Shown here piece by piece: positions 47,353 to 59,148 of a stretch of DNA of 64,000 nt. Position numbers and translations under genes: made by a program. Below the pieces are notes generated by a model. The model was not told the origin of the DNA, did not search any database, and worked only from the letters and a program-made list of their open reading frames with translations. The first letter of the stretch is position 1; the number at the start of each line of letters is the position of its first letter. Origin of the DNA: Entomortierella parvispora (lineage: Eukaryota > Mortierellomycota > Mortierellomycetes > Mortierellales > Mortierellaceae); NCBI GenBank assembly GCA_963573315.1, contig OY752143.1, positions 2,852,001 through 2,916,000 of the forward strand, given 5' to 3'.

Positions 47353-48953
47353 ATGCTGGACCCCATAGACCCAACAGAGCCCCAGCCTTGGGACCTGATC
47401 CGGCTAGCGATGGTCGTTGGACCAGTGACGGGCTACTTTCATCAGTACTACACAATGTACAAGATGAGAACCTCCATGGGTTTCAGTAGCGTCACCTGCG
47501 GCGTCCTAATCGTCTCGAGGTGAGTCCTTGCGTCAAGCTTGATTTCGACTCTCTTCTCGGTCGATAGAAAACTGAAGAGAGAGTCTTCTTTTGCAAAAAG
47601 GAAATGAACGACATACTAAAAAGAAACGCGGTTCTTGAAATCTTTTCATACCATTTAGTATCATCCGTATCTTTTTCTGGTAAATGAACGCGGTGTTGGT
47701 CTCCCAAGTCGCCATTATTGTCCTACCCATCCATCCTCCCTTGACTAACCATCTTCAGAAACCACCTTTCTATTCCCTTGAATTTTCGATATTCTCAGGA
47801 TTGGAGAACCGTAAGATTTACTGCTTTCGACTCTTTCATCTGATAAAAACCGTAACACACCATCTGAACTAACCCCCTCCACTTCCTCCTCTGGTTTATC
47901 TCTGTAGATTCGACGATGCACTTCTCTACCAATCCATCTTGATGACGATCGTACAGCTCTTTTTGTTGGAGCTCTGTGTTCGTTATTACCCATGGACCGT
48001 CCAGATACCCGCGCCCGTCACGCATTCAATCCCTGCCTCTCGACTCTTTAACGTCTTCCGGAATCAACAGAGCCAATACCAGCAATTGAACCATGGAATC
48101 AACGGCGCGCTCTTTTCCTCTGTCGGTGGAGGCTCTGGTTCTGGATCAGGGTCCCCTCCTTTGTCATCTTCTTCGCCACTCTCGTCCTCATCCCCTCAGG
48201 ACCATGTGACGACAAGAGCTTCCAGAGTCCATGGATCGGGTGTGGGCTGGTATCGGGAGCATGCAATGTATTGGGGCACTCATTTCTGGAATTGGCCCAC
48301 CATTGGACCTTATTACTTGTTTTTGGCCGGTTTTACTTTGGTCTTGGGATTGTCTTTGCTCATCATTGGAAACACGCCTTTCTATGTCGGACTCCTTGGA
48401 CTGGCTGTAAGTTGAAAGGAAGGAGGATTTGAGAAAAACGGGTCGAAATATACGTATTAACAAAGAGCGAAATAATCCCTTTTAGGCCCTTGGAATCGAA
48501 GCCACGGTCCCGCTACCTCAAGCGATTCAAAACTACAAGACTCAATCGACGGCAGGATTTTCACCGGCGATTTTGCTCATGTGGGTGATTGGAGATTCGT
48601 TCAAGACGTACTATTATATCGCGAACCGACTCAAGTACCAATTCATTGCGTGTGGCATCATCCAGCTCTGCATCGATTGTGTCATTATTTCGCAGACGGT
48701 CGTGTATTCGAAATACTGGAAGGATGCTCGGAGGAAAAGACATCAACGCCGACCTGGATATGGAGGCGCCGCTGAAGATACGAATGCGGTTGGATCCTCT
48801 TTGATGGGTGGGGGAGGGTCTGCTGCCCAGTTGCAGGATCAGCGCCATTTGACGGTTGGAAACGCAGGTGTGGGACAGGGTAGGTCCAGCTCTGAGGCGC
48901 TTCTTTCTGGACATGGATATGATGACGATGATGTGGATGAGGGAGAGGTTTAA
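47353..48953 (+). CDS. PQ-loop membrane protein, Any1 (YMR010W) type
   Basis: Five exons: 47353-47519, 47659-47679, 47799-47810, 47908-48406 and 48486-48953. They encode 388 aa. The two PQ-loop-type repeats are GYFHQYYTMYKMRTSMGFS (HQ in place of PQ) and PLPQAIQNYKTQSTAGFS (PQ at 244-245). Around them are several hydrophobic helices. The family includes yeast Any1, a Golgi/endosome protein that opposes phospholipid flippase defects. Exons 2 (21 nt) and 3 (12 nt) are micro-exons. Both have normal GT/AG borders, and together they restore SSIIRIFFWIGEPFDDALLY, a block this family always carries. Without them the helix would be missing. A Ser/Gly-rich loop interrupts the middle (about residues 120-150), and an acidic tail (YDDDDVDEGE) ends the protein. 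Confidence 0.85.
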
Positions 48954-49473
48954 AAATGGGCAAAGAGTCGAACCTAGATCTACGTCTTGTTTTTGTCCAA
49001 AGGGATGATGGCTTTCTAGCCTGCCCCCTTCTCTATCATGGAAACTATTTATCTTGTATCCTCTCTCTCTCCTCTCCCTGTTTCCTCTCCTCATCTCTCT
49101 TTCTCTCTTCTCATATCCCCGTTTTCTTTCCTTTGCTTTTCAGTCAATGTAATACCCAACTCGGCCATTTTTAAAAGGCGGACCAAAATAAATGAACACC
49201 CTTTTTTTTGCTGTAATTGTTTGTGCCTGAAGACCACGCCACTCATCCTCCACAGAATGTCACGATTCTCTTCATGATGCCTTCCAGAACTTTGCGCTCG
49301 AGATCAACCCCATCTCCAATCGAGCCTCCAGTAAGGGAGCGATTCAGCGAATGAACACGAGATACAATTCGCCCACGACAACCCATTTGAGCGCGAAACG
49401 CAAAGAGCAATTTTGGGTACATTTTTTTTGTTTTTATTAGTTTTTTTTTTCTGTCTCGTTTTTTCTCTTGTCC
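48954..49473. other. Convergent 3' intergenic
   Basis: 520 bp between converging stop codons. It contains CT-rich stretches (49055-49145), AATAAA at about 49187 (+), and a TTTATT (minus-strand AATAAA) near 49433. No gene is seen. Confidence 0.55.
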
Positions 49474-52400
49474 TCAAGGAGGCGAAGAGCCATTCGAGGC
49501 CAAATGCAGAGTATTCCGGAGCGACAAGGCCGGGGTATTAGGCTGAGAAGCACAGGACGAAGAAGAAGAAGGCAGAGGTGGGGCCAAAGACTTGTAGCGA
49601 TACGTCAAGACGACATCACTTCCGGATTTCCAATGATGAGTTCGAATCGTTGCCAGCGTCATGGTCGGGGCCAACACTTGGTCATTGCACAAGATCTCGA
49701 GCCAGTTTTCGGGTCGCAAACATTCTTCTCTCAAGTCTTCTTCCTCGGACGTTTCCGGGGGCGCCACTTTCAACACCAAAGGCGACGCCGCGACGCTATT
49801 CGTGCTCATCCCAGGAAGAGTCGCCGCCTTGGGGTGAGGGGAGGAGGAAGGCGAGCCAGAGGGGGAGAGACGGGGGGAAGGGGCACAAGAACCCGTCGTG
49901 GCCCTGGACTGGACAGAAAGGGAGGAAGGTGGACGGTCCAGCTCTTCGGATCCGAGAAGCCCTTCTTCTTCCTGGACAGACTCTAATGCCCTCAGATTGT
50001 GTTGCTGTTGCTGTGATGATGGCAGAGAGTGTTCCGCTTGGTGGGGGGCAGTGGGCAACTCTATCGAATTGGCTACAATCAGTGCAGCAGCAGCCTCGAG
50101 CATGTATTTCGGTGGGCTCAAATTCAGCTTCTCGGCCACATGGGCCACCACCTTGCGCACCCTCAGCATCCTGGGCGCCGTCAGTCTCGGGTTTCCGCCC
50201 GGAAGATCGCCCAATCGACCAGGTGTCGCCGGTCCCACAGTACCTGTGGTCGCTTCTTGATCATGATGAGGTCGGAGCACAAACGAAATCTTGGCCACCT
50301 CCTTCATTGGGATCGCATTCTTCAACAACACCTCCAACAGCCAATTGGGCATGATCTGGACCAGAGGGACATAGTCCTGACCCAACGTTCCTACACTCCC
50401 ACGGTAAAGATCCACAGAGGACGAGGCCTCGCGCGACTGTTCTGAAATGATGACGGGGATATGAGCCGGGATCCTGACCGAAGGGCAATCGGTTGGTGGG
50501 GTAAAGGGAGGATGTGGAGGTCGAACACTGATGGTAGAAGAAGGAAGCTGCAGCACTGGACTAGGCATCGAATCTACAGAAAGGCTAGAATTCGAGTCTA
50601 ACGTGGATCGATCGTCTTCAGTTCCTTTGGTCAAGCCAAGTCCCAGAGCCCCCGCTGCCATAGGCAACGTTCCAGGTGTGACAATACCCACTCCATCCAC
50701 AATGGTTGTCCTGGGGGACGATGCTGCTGAAGTATTCGTCGTCGTTCCAGGTGCAGTGCCCGCGGCTGACACGCCTGCCAGCGAGGCTGTTGTACTATCT
50801 GGGACAGCTGGGCTGTTGACTGAGCCTTGACTCGACACGAATGTGGCCGAGGTAGTCGCTGTGGTGGGTGTCTGCGCTCCAAAGCTCTTTCTTGAGCTGA
50901 TAGGCCTTCCATTCTCGAAACGTTGCTCTGCACTAGGCGACCTGGCCAGTTTCTTGACAGATTGTTTCAATCGACCCATCAAACCATTGCTCGAGCTGGA
51001 GGTGGTGGTGGGAGAAGCGACTGAAGAAACTGTAGGAGAAGAAACTGCCAAAGATCCGCTCGAGATGGGCCTAGGCGCCACTGGGGCAGACGAGGAAGGT
51101 GCCAATCGAGGTGAGCCGGCGGGCGGTTGCTGAGCAGTTGCAGAGTTGAGATCCTGAGGCGTGAGTGAAGCCGACGTTCCTTTGGAGCTTTCGCTGGAGG
51201 GCGCTTGGAATTCCGTTCCACTGCTGGGTCCCTTCAGTCCTTCGGGAGAAGTATTAATGGTGGGACGAGCGCCTCCATTCTGGGATAATACTGCAGCTGT
51301 TGAATCTGGGTTTTGGGTATCGTTTCCATTCACAACCTCGTTCCTTTCATTGGTGATCACCGTGGTGGGGACAGGCTGCTGAGACGGAGGGTCTTCCAAA
51401 TGCAATTGACGGTGTTGTTCTCTTTCGTACGCCTCGATATGTACAGGAACATATTTCTCGAAAAGATTTTTAAGAACCCACTTTCCAATGCTGACTAGAA
51501 TATCCAGAAATCAAGGACAAACACAATGATTAGTCAGTGAAAACGAGTTGGGGAATAAAAAAGAGGCAACAAGGATGGACAATCGCTTACTCCTTTGGTC
51601 ATCTGGTCTCTCTGGATCCGGCACGTCCTCGACCTCGTCTGCGTAAACTTCTGCATCAAAGCAACGACCCTCATCCAAATGGACGGTTAATGCTCCGATA
51701 CGGGTGTCGATGGTGCACCATGTGGGGACTGACTCTATGGTATTGAGCTCGTTCACGACATCGTCCAACTTGCGCCCAGTATACGTCTCTACTTGCACGC
51801 ACTATAGTCAAATGATTAGCATCGAGGAGTTTTTCTATTCCAGGGATACTTTTCACATTGGAACTTTGGATATATGAAAAAAAAAGTCGCTCACTCACCT
51901 TGATAAGATCCCAGAGTGCAACTTCACCGCACTTGTCCTCTGTCACGACCATGCGGCGGTTGTTCAAGACCGTATGCTTGATAAGGCCATGCTCTCCCAA
52001 AATGACGTTTTCTGGTTGATCGAAAATAGGCGTGATTATTCCCTCATCGTCTTCTGAACTATGTTGGCTGAGTTTGTCGCGTCCTGCGCCCGTCACCAAA
52101 AGAGATCCCAAGGAGGCAGCAGAGTAGACGGTAGAGGTTGGGTAGTACTGTTCTGGTGTTGGGTCCATGAATGTGGACTCGTTCAGGTTCATCTTTAACA
52201 AGTTTGCAGGCACAATGGCCTCTGACAGCTCTGTTGATCGGTTGGCCCGGGTGGGGATATCGGGCCACTGGTATACACTGCTGGAAGAAGTTGCTGTCCA
52301 GATCCGTGCATTGTCGTGCGCCACCAACTATTTTGTCAGCCCATGAAGAAAAAAAAAATGAAAAATTGTGTGAGCATCTTTTTTGATCGTGTTACGATTT

Positions 52401-54690
52401 TCATCCTCCGCCTAATGCAATCTCGAACAGACGCGTGAATCTCTTTGATCATGGGCGCAAAAGACAGAAACTACGTTATGATTCTTTTACCCTAGCAACG
52501 CCTGCGTCTGCTTTGCAGATGACGACACATTGTCCTGGATCCTCATCGTCATATTCGCCTTGATGCTGAGGGCTATAGCGATTGATCTCTGTCTTTGTCA
52601 CGAGCCCATCCTTGCCACCACCGTAGAATGTCGAGAGCTGTGGATGATCTGAATACAGCGACCACACGGAATCCGAATGCATAGTAAACGTGGTGATGCA
52701 GCGCTGAGCAGTGAGGGACCACAGTTTGATGGTGGTATCTGATGAGGCCGACAGAATCTACATGTGAGCGATTTAGTTTTTCTGTTAGTTCTTTGGAAAA
52801 GAGAGCGTGCGTGTTTAGGAACGATCCTGGCGTATGCAATTGATTGCTCTCTGTCGTGATCATACCGTGTCGCCGCTTTCGCTCACTAACAGGGCACGGA
52901 TATTGTCAGTGTGTCCAGCAAACTTTGTAATCCTTTGACCTGACCGTGGGTCCCAAACTCTGATAATCTGGTGGGAGGGTTGAACAGAAAGAGTAAACAC
53001 ATGTCAGTCGGAATGCTTCCAAATGATGGGGACAAGTCTTGTCACCCAAAAAACAGTCATGATCTATAACAATGAGAAACTTGAAGGGGTTACCTTCTCG
53101 GGCGAGCCAGTCGCCAGAACGGTTCCTGCAGGATTGCAGGCCAAGGCATAGATCGAGGCCTTGGAAGACGTCTCTGGAATGCTCCCTAAACAAAGTTTAC
53201 GCATTGTTACAATCTCTGATGAGCACCGTGTGTCCTTGTCTGAATTCTGTGCATGTGTCGTCCGTGTTGTGCATGGTCCCATTGTTTTCTTGGCGTTGAT
53301 GTTGACAATAATACGAAGTTCTTTTTTGTGTCGTCGTCGTCGTCGTCGTAGTTCAATGCCTCGCCTTTGTCAAACGGACTTACCAATAGCTCCAAACTGT
53401 CCGGTACGGGTTTCCTTAATGTCCCAAAGATGAACAGTCTTGTCGAGACCGCCACTGGCGACCCATCCTGGACCAGAGGCATAGGCTAATGTCTTTACAT
53501 AGTCTCCGTGAGTTCCGATGATGTGTGCTGATGACGGGCTGTGAGAGTGTGGTCGAACCAATTTCACTGTTCTATCCGAGGAAGCGGAAATCACTAGAAA
53601 GAAAGAATTACCCCGTGTATGTCATTCGAGGTAACAAGATTAGTGATGGAGAGAAACAAAAAAAAAGGACGATCGATGCTAGCTAAAGAAGTAACAGAGC
53701 ATTGGGTCGGTCGACTTACACGTTTCTCCATTGTGGCACAGAACAATGTCATTGACCCAGTCTGTATGTTGGTTAAAGCACTGACGGAATGTCGATGGAG
53801 GAAGGCCCTGAGTTGGAGAGAGAGAGAGAGACAGAGAGAGGAAAGGAGAGGGTTAATGCAACGGTTCCTGTCTGTCAACAGAGATCCAACACCGCGCAGT
53901 CAGGTCCCGTTTTCTCCTGAACACCAGTGTCGGCGCTGGTTCAAGACGGGGGGGGGTTCGTATTACCTTTGGCTTGTCCAGGTCCTCGCCAGGAATATCT
54001 CGAGCAAGAGGAGACTATGCATAAAGAAGAAGGGGATGGTGAGCGAGTGAACAAGAGAGGCAGACGGACAGGACAGAGCAGAGCAAGGCAGACAAGGACG
54101 AAAGTGTGGGAAGAATGATAAAAAAAGAGTTGACTCGTCATTCTCTCGAGAGAACAAACGTGGGGCAGAAGAAGAGAAGGATGGAGCATTAGAGTTTTGG
54201 GGGACATGCCCGCCCGCTTCGTTGTTTGCTGGCTGCGTTTCCCTTTTCCTGTTCTTTCCTTTCTGTTGTCCTTTGCTGGGGGTGTGTGGAGTCGTCTGGG
54301 TATGCAAGCAAGCAAGCAGGAAGGGCTTGAGAGGGCGAGGTGAAGAAAAGGACGACGGCTGTTCTCCTTCCAGTCATGTCGTGGACCTTGTGCAGATGCA
54401 TTTGTACAAAAAAAAAAAAAAAAAAAAAAAAAAGGAATGGTCGGTACCTCGAAGTGTAGGTCCCAAGCAGCAATCATGCCATCTCTGCCACCGGTGTAGA
54501 GGATTCCCCCTGGAAGAGAATGCTTTGGGCGGTGGTGGTGGTGGTGGTGAGGGACAGGGTCTGGAGGAGCAGCAGTGATGGTGTTTGTGTCGAGGGCGAG
54601 GGCATTAAGACCCAGGAGATGGGCATTGCGGTTCTCGTCCTTGCGGAGGACATAGGATATCCGCTGGGTGACGGCGGGCCGTTGGTACAT
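49474..54690 (-). CDS. WDR48/UAF1 homologue (Bun107-type)
   Basis: Ten exons: 54690-54448, 54014-53967, 53807-53720, 53593-53384, 53185-53094, 52967-52866, 52757-52491, 52327-51899, 51801-51591 and 51494-49474. All are in phase and encode 1236 aa. The WD40 propeller spans residues about 20-490: [68 protein letters not shown], then [20 protein letters not shown] and [14 protein letters not shown]. The DUF3337 region follows, from [16 protein letters not shown] to WLLEVLLKN and [16 protein letters not shown]48 and yeast Bun107/Duf1 proteins activate UCH- or USP-type deubiquitinases. A Ser/Pro-rich disordered linker of about 300 residues separates the two halves. Intron 1 holds a 26-base poly(A) run. 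The start is the ATG before [17 protein letters not shown]. Confidence 0.88.
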
Positions 54691-55733
54691 GCGCTTCTCT
54701 CTCTCTGTGAGGGTGAGTGGAGGGGGAGAGAAGAGAAGGAAGAGATGGAAGGAAGGAAGGGATGGGAAGGGAAGGGATGAATGGAAGGAAAGGAAGGAAG
54801 GAAGGAAGGAGGGAAGGAAGGAAGAAATGTAAGCAAGAACGAGATGAGAGAGAAATGAGAAAAAGAAGGAAACCAAGAGAGAGGGCTGAGCTGGGAATAT
54901 GGGGCACGATGCAGTGGATGGATGCAGCGGACGGAAGCAGTGTGCAGTGTGTGAATGTGTGGACGATGTGAACAAGAGGCAAGGGAAGGAAACGTGTCTG
55001 TGTGTGCAGAGAGTGTTCTTTCTGTGGTGTGCAATGAGAAAGAGAGAGAGCGACACAACTCTCTCTCTCGCACACCCTCATTCACTCACTCACATTATTG
55101 GGCGGAGAAGCAATTCATTATTCATCATTCATTCATTCTTCATTCATCCGCACACTCTCGCACTGCACACTTACACAGACGCGTCTTCTTTCTCGACTCT
55201 CTTCCTTCCTTCTTCCTCTTCTCCCTCTCCTTCACCTCCTCCTCCTTGCTTGCCTCGAGTCTGTCCTCGGCCGTCTTGTCTAATCTGCTCTTCTTCCCTC
55301 CTCCTGTCCTTTGTCCTCCTCGCTGTCCTCCTTCCCTTGCTTCTTGTCCCGTTCTTTCACGCTGACTTTCACACAACCAGCCTCACAGCACAGCCACTTG
55401 CTCCCATCCTTCTTTCCTCCCTCCAGTCGACCCTCACGGCCTCACCTCTGCACAGACTGAGACAGCAACAGGACTCGTAACATTCATTCATTCATTCACT
55501 CTCATCTCATTCTCTCATTCACACTCACTCACCTCATGCGCACAGTCCCTCCCTCCTCCTCCTCGTGTCAAACTCGCTTTGCTTCCTCTCGTTTCATTCT
55601 CGACCGACCGCGTCTTGTTTTCTTGTCCTCCCTTTCATGACATTGTCACCCATTCCCTCTCTTCTCCTCTTCCTCTCTTCCCTCTCTTTACTCATTCCCA
55701 TCCCATGGTCAACGGCGCTCTTCCTGCATAACC
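54691..55733. other. Divergent intergenic, microsatellite-rich
   Basis: Shared promoter region of the WDR48 homologue (-) and the DHHC gene (+). (GGAAG)n-type repeats fill 54745-54835. CT-rich and ATTC repeats (for example at 55125-55145 and 55480-55500) mark the DHHC side. Long open frames over it encode only low-complexity sequence. Confidence 0.55.
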
Positions 55734-57675
55734 ATGCTTTTCTCCTCCTCTTCCTCTTCCTCTTCCTCTTCCTCTGTCGCTTTTGCCCCACTCTCCACCC
55801 ACGATCCCTCCAATGATGATTTGCCCATCACCACAGCCCCCAAAAAATCCCCTGCATATTGGACTACGCCCACCAGCTCCAGCACCTTCAACGATCGGAT
55901 CCAAGCCCTGGTCGACGCAACCGGCTCGCGACTGGGGCCCATCCTCTTGGTCATCGCCTTTATTCTCTTGTCCTTGACCATCTATTGCTACTTTGCCGTC
56001 TTTATTCCCTTTCATTACCAATGGTTGGACGGAACAGGGCCGTCAGAGAACCTGGGCTACCTGTCGACTATGGCCTGGTCCCTGTACCTTGTCTGGGGGA
56101 TCATTGCCAATTACTATTATGCAGTTCAAACCCCACCGGGCGCTGTCCTTGATGGAATATCGTCCGACAATGTGAGTGAACCACCTTGTTTCCAACACAA
56201 TCGCTTGATACGCTGCAGAGGCCAGTGCCATTCGACTGACGCGGCGCCCTTTTTTTGACATGATCCCCCCCACCCCACCCTTCTTTCTCTTCATTTCTTT
56301 CCTTTCCCTCCTTCTCCTCTTCCTCCTTGCATCCCCCCTACAGCAAGAGGCTTCGTTTCAGGATGTGCTTCTGGAAATGGAGTGTAAGTAGAGATCTATT
56401 ACTTGCGTGGATCAAGAATATCCCGCCAAAAGAAAGAAAAAATGACCGACTAAAAAGACAACCTGTCATCTCGAACCCTCAGCCTTCACTAGGTTCCCCC
56501 CCACCTGCAAACGATGCCACTTGCCCAAGCCAGAACGGACCCATCACTGCAGCATATGCAAGAGGTGCATCTTGAAATATGACCACGTAAGTGTTTCTTT
56601 CTCTGTCCTTTTTTCTGTTTCTAGGAATGGGAGGGGGGAACGCACCATGTTGCCAACTTTTTTTTTTTTTTTTTTTTTTTTTGGCTCTTCAACTACTAGC
56701 ACTGTCCTTGGATCAACAATTGCGTCGGCCATTTCAACCATCGGTACTTTGTCATGTTCCTGACCTACTTGACAACCGCTTGCATCTACTTTTTGTACAT
56801 GGGCATCGGCCCTTTCATGCTCTTGGCCGAACTGAACGCGAACAATGTAAGAAAGCGGAAATCTTGACGCGTGTTAACACCCCTTTCTGTTGGAGATCTG
56901 ACTTTTGACTTTTTTTTTGATCTGACCCTTTCTGACCATCCAGATGGAGTGGCCCTATCCTCTTCCACAGGCTCTTGTCGCGTTCTCTGAAGTCCTTGCT
57001 GTACTAATGGGTCTTTCAGTAGGCGGCATGTGTGGTTGGCATTGGTATCTGGTAATCGTGGTTTTTTTATTGTTTTCAGTTCGGACTCAAATGATAAAAG
57101 ACTAGAGACTATTGTAGTTGACTGATACTGGTATACGATTTCCTTCCTGGCTTGTGCGACTATAGACATTAACGGCGCAAACAACTCTGGAGCAATACAA
57201 CAATAACCTGATCAAGGATATCTGCAAACGAAAAGGCGATGTCTATTCCAACATGTACGATTTCGGGACCACCGGTAACTTGCTAAACTTTTTCAACATT
57301 GGACCCAGGGGACACTAGTAAGTCAATGAAAACAAGGAAACCCCCTCAAGGGTTTCTAAGCTGTCCTGTCTTTCTCTTCTACGAATATGAATGGAAAAAG
57401 AAGTGGCACCAGAGGGGGCGGGGGGGATGTATTGTTTTTTTCTGTCGGTTTTCTTTTGAAGCAAGCAAAACGATAGTATTTTCTCACCATCGACCTGTCC
57501 TCTTTTTTTCTTTTTTTTTGAAACACCCCCTCCCCCTTCTATTCTTGGTGATAGCCCATGGTACACGGTACTACTCCCGATCCGGATCCCTCCTATAGGC
57601 AATGGAAAAAAGTTTGAAAGAGCTAGTCGAGGATTTGTCCTGGACTTTGGACAGGATGCGGACGAAATTGTATAA
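55734..57675 (+). CDS. DHHC-type protein S-palmitoyltransferase
   Basis: Seven exons: 55734-56171, 56344-56383, 56483-56586, 56700-56846, 56944-57051, 57166-57317 and 57555-57675. They encode 369 aa. The cysteine-rich domain is complete: CKRCHLPKPERTHHCSICKR, then [20 protein letters not shown]. The catalytic C196 sits in DHHC, and the exon 3/4 junction falls between its two His. Two membrane segments precede it (GPILLVIAFILLSLTIYCYF and LSTMAWSLYLVWGIIA) and two follow (FVMFLTYLTTACIYFLYMG and LVAFSEVLAVLMGLSVGG). A TTxE-like motif (TTLEQYNNN) and NxxxxFNIGPRG complete the family signature. The architecture is closest to ZDHHC16/Pfa-type ER or Golgi enzymes. The N-terminus starts with a poly-Ser run. 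Intron 3 contains a T run of about 23 bases. Confidence 0.92.
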
Positions 57676-59148
57676 GACATTTGTAAACTAATAAACCTCC
57701 CGCACCACGGGTTTTTTGACACAGTCGAAGAACGCGCTGAGAAATCGGGTCTTTTCCATCGCACTAATGACTGGGGGACTGAGGATATGATGTTGGTAGT
57801 GTTTTTCGATCTCGTTTGTCTTATTCTTCTTCTTTTCAATTCCGGTGTTGCGCTTCCATCTGAATCAACGACCTCCAGGGGGGCGATACAACAGTGACTT
57901 GTCTCTGTGTAGTTGGATAGTATGAAAAACAAGTGAATTAGGGACTATCAACCGCACGACCTGGTTACTTTTCCGTGAAGAAACATGGTTTGTAGACTAT
58001 ATGCCAGCTCTTTCTTGACAATTCATGGTACTCTGTGGTTTGCAGTCTTCTACGCAGGTGTCGTGTCGTCTCCAAGATCATGACTAGAGGATCGTTCTTT
58101 TGTGATGCTCTCAATGGATATCGTACGAGATTGTGATTAATCAAAGTTGCAGTCAACTAACTGTAAGCGAATTGGGTTAGGAGGTCATAATGTGATAACT
58201 AATCTCGCTTTTTTTGATGTCTACGGAATCCCCCCCTCCCATCTTTGGACTTACGAGGAGGAGGAGGAGGAGGGGAGTAAGCGGATCGTGTTACGTGGTC
58301 ATAACGTGATAAACGAATCTCGCGTTTTTTGATGTTGTCTATGGAATCTCCCTCTCACTCTCTGGACTGAAGAGGAGGAGGGGGAAAGAAGGTGGCTCAT
58401 CGTGATTGCTTGGTATAAGAATTCTATCTTCCATGTTATTTCCGGCATGTTTTTGCTCGTTTCATGTCCATGTACTTTTCGGGTAAGTTTCCTTTCCCTT
58501 TATAGTCTATCTACCTTTCAATAATGAACCTTTTAGTCAGACGACCAACAACCCGATCTCGTTGTCAACTGATAAAAACCAACGATTAGAGGATTTGCTT
58601 GTTTCTCTACCATCTATAGCGAATCTCTATCGATGAAGGGTGGAAGGTCACTGGACTATGTATAGAGTCACTTTCTGATGTAACAATGACCGACTATGAA
58701 TAAAAATCTAGTCTCGCTTCTTGTTCAAAGATCGCATGAAATGAACACACAAAGAGATGAGTGAAGAGAGGGATGAGAATCTATCTGGTAGTAAAAAATG
58801 GACGTCTGTGCTAGGGATGAGAGAGGCCATTTTTTCATTCCCATTCTTTTATATTCGAGATAAAAGAGTGCAAAGATGAGTGATACTCTACTCTATCACA
58901 TCAATGAATGATGGTCCTCTCTGATTGATCTCCTAGACAGGATCAATTGCACCTTGGAACACACTCTATCATTGTCTCCGAGGGACAACCCTGACAGCCA
59001 CCGATCGGAACAAAATGATAATCATTTTTGATGTTCATTATCATTATCTGGCCAATGTATCATTATTATTATAGACATGTCTAAACTGCACACCTTCAAG
59101 AGAAATGGAGGCGAAATGGCAGAGGGTCGTGAATACATGGTGGACATG
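57676..59148. other. Intergenic, 1.5 kb
   Basis: Between the DHHC 3' end and the 3' end of the large Gln-rich gene. Apart from the 114-bp tandem duplication at 58163-58390 it is AT-rich with no supported gene. Confidence 0.5.
58163..58390. repeat. 114-bp tandem duplication
   Basis: Copies start at 58163 and 58277. Both read GTAAGCG(A/G)AT, GGTCATAA(T/C)GTGATAA, AATCTCGC(T/G)TTTTTTGATG, then TGGACT and a GAGGAGG run. Divergence is about 15-20 percent by eye. Confidence 0.85.
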
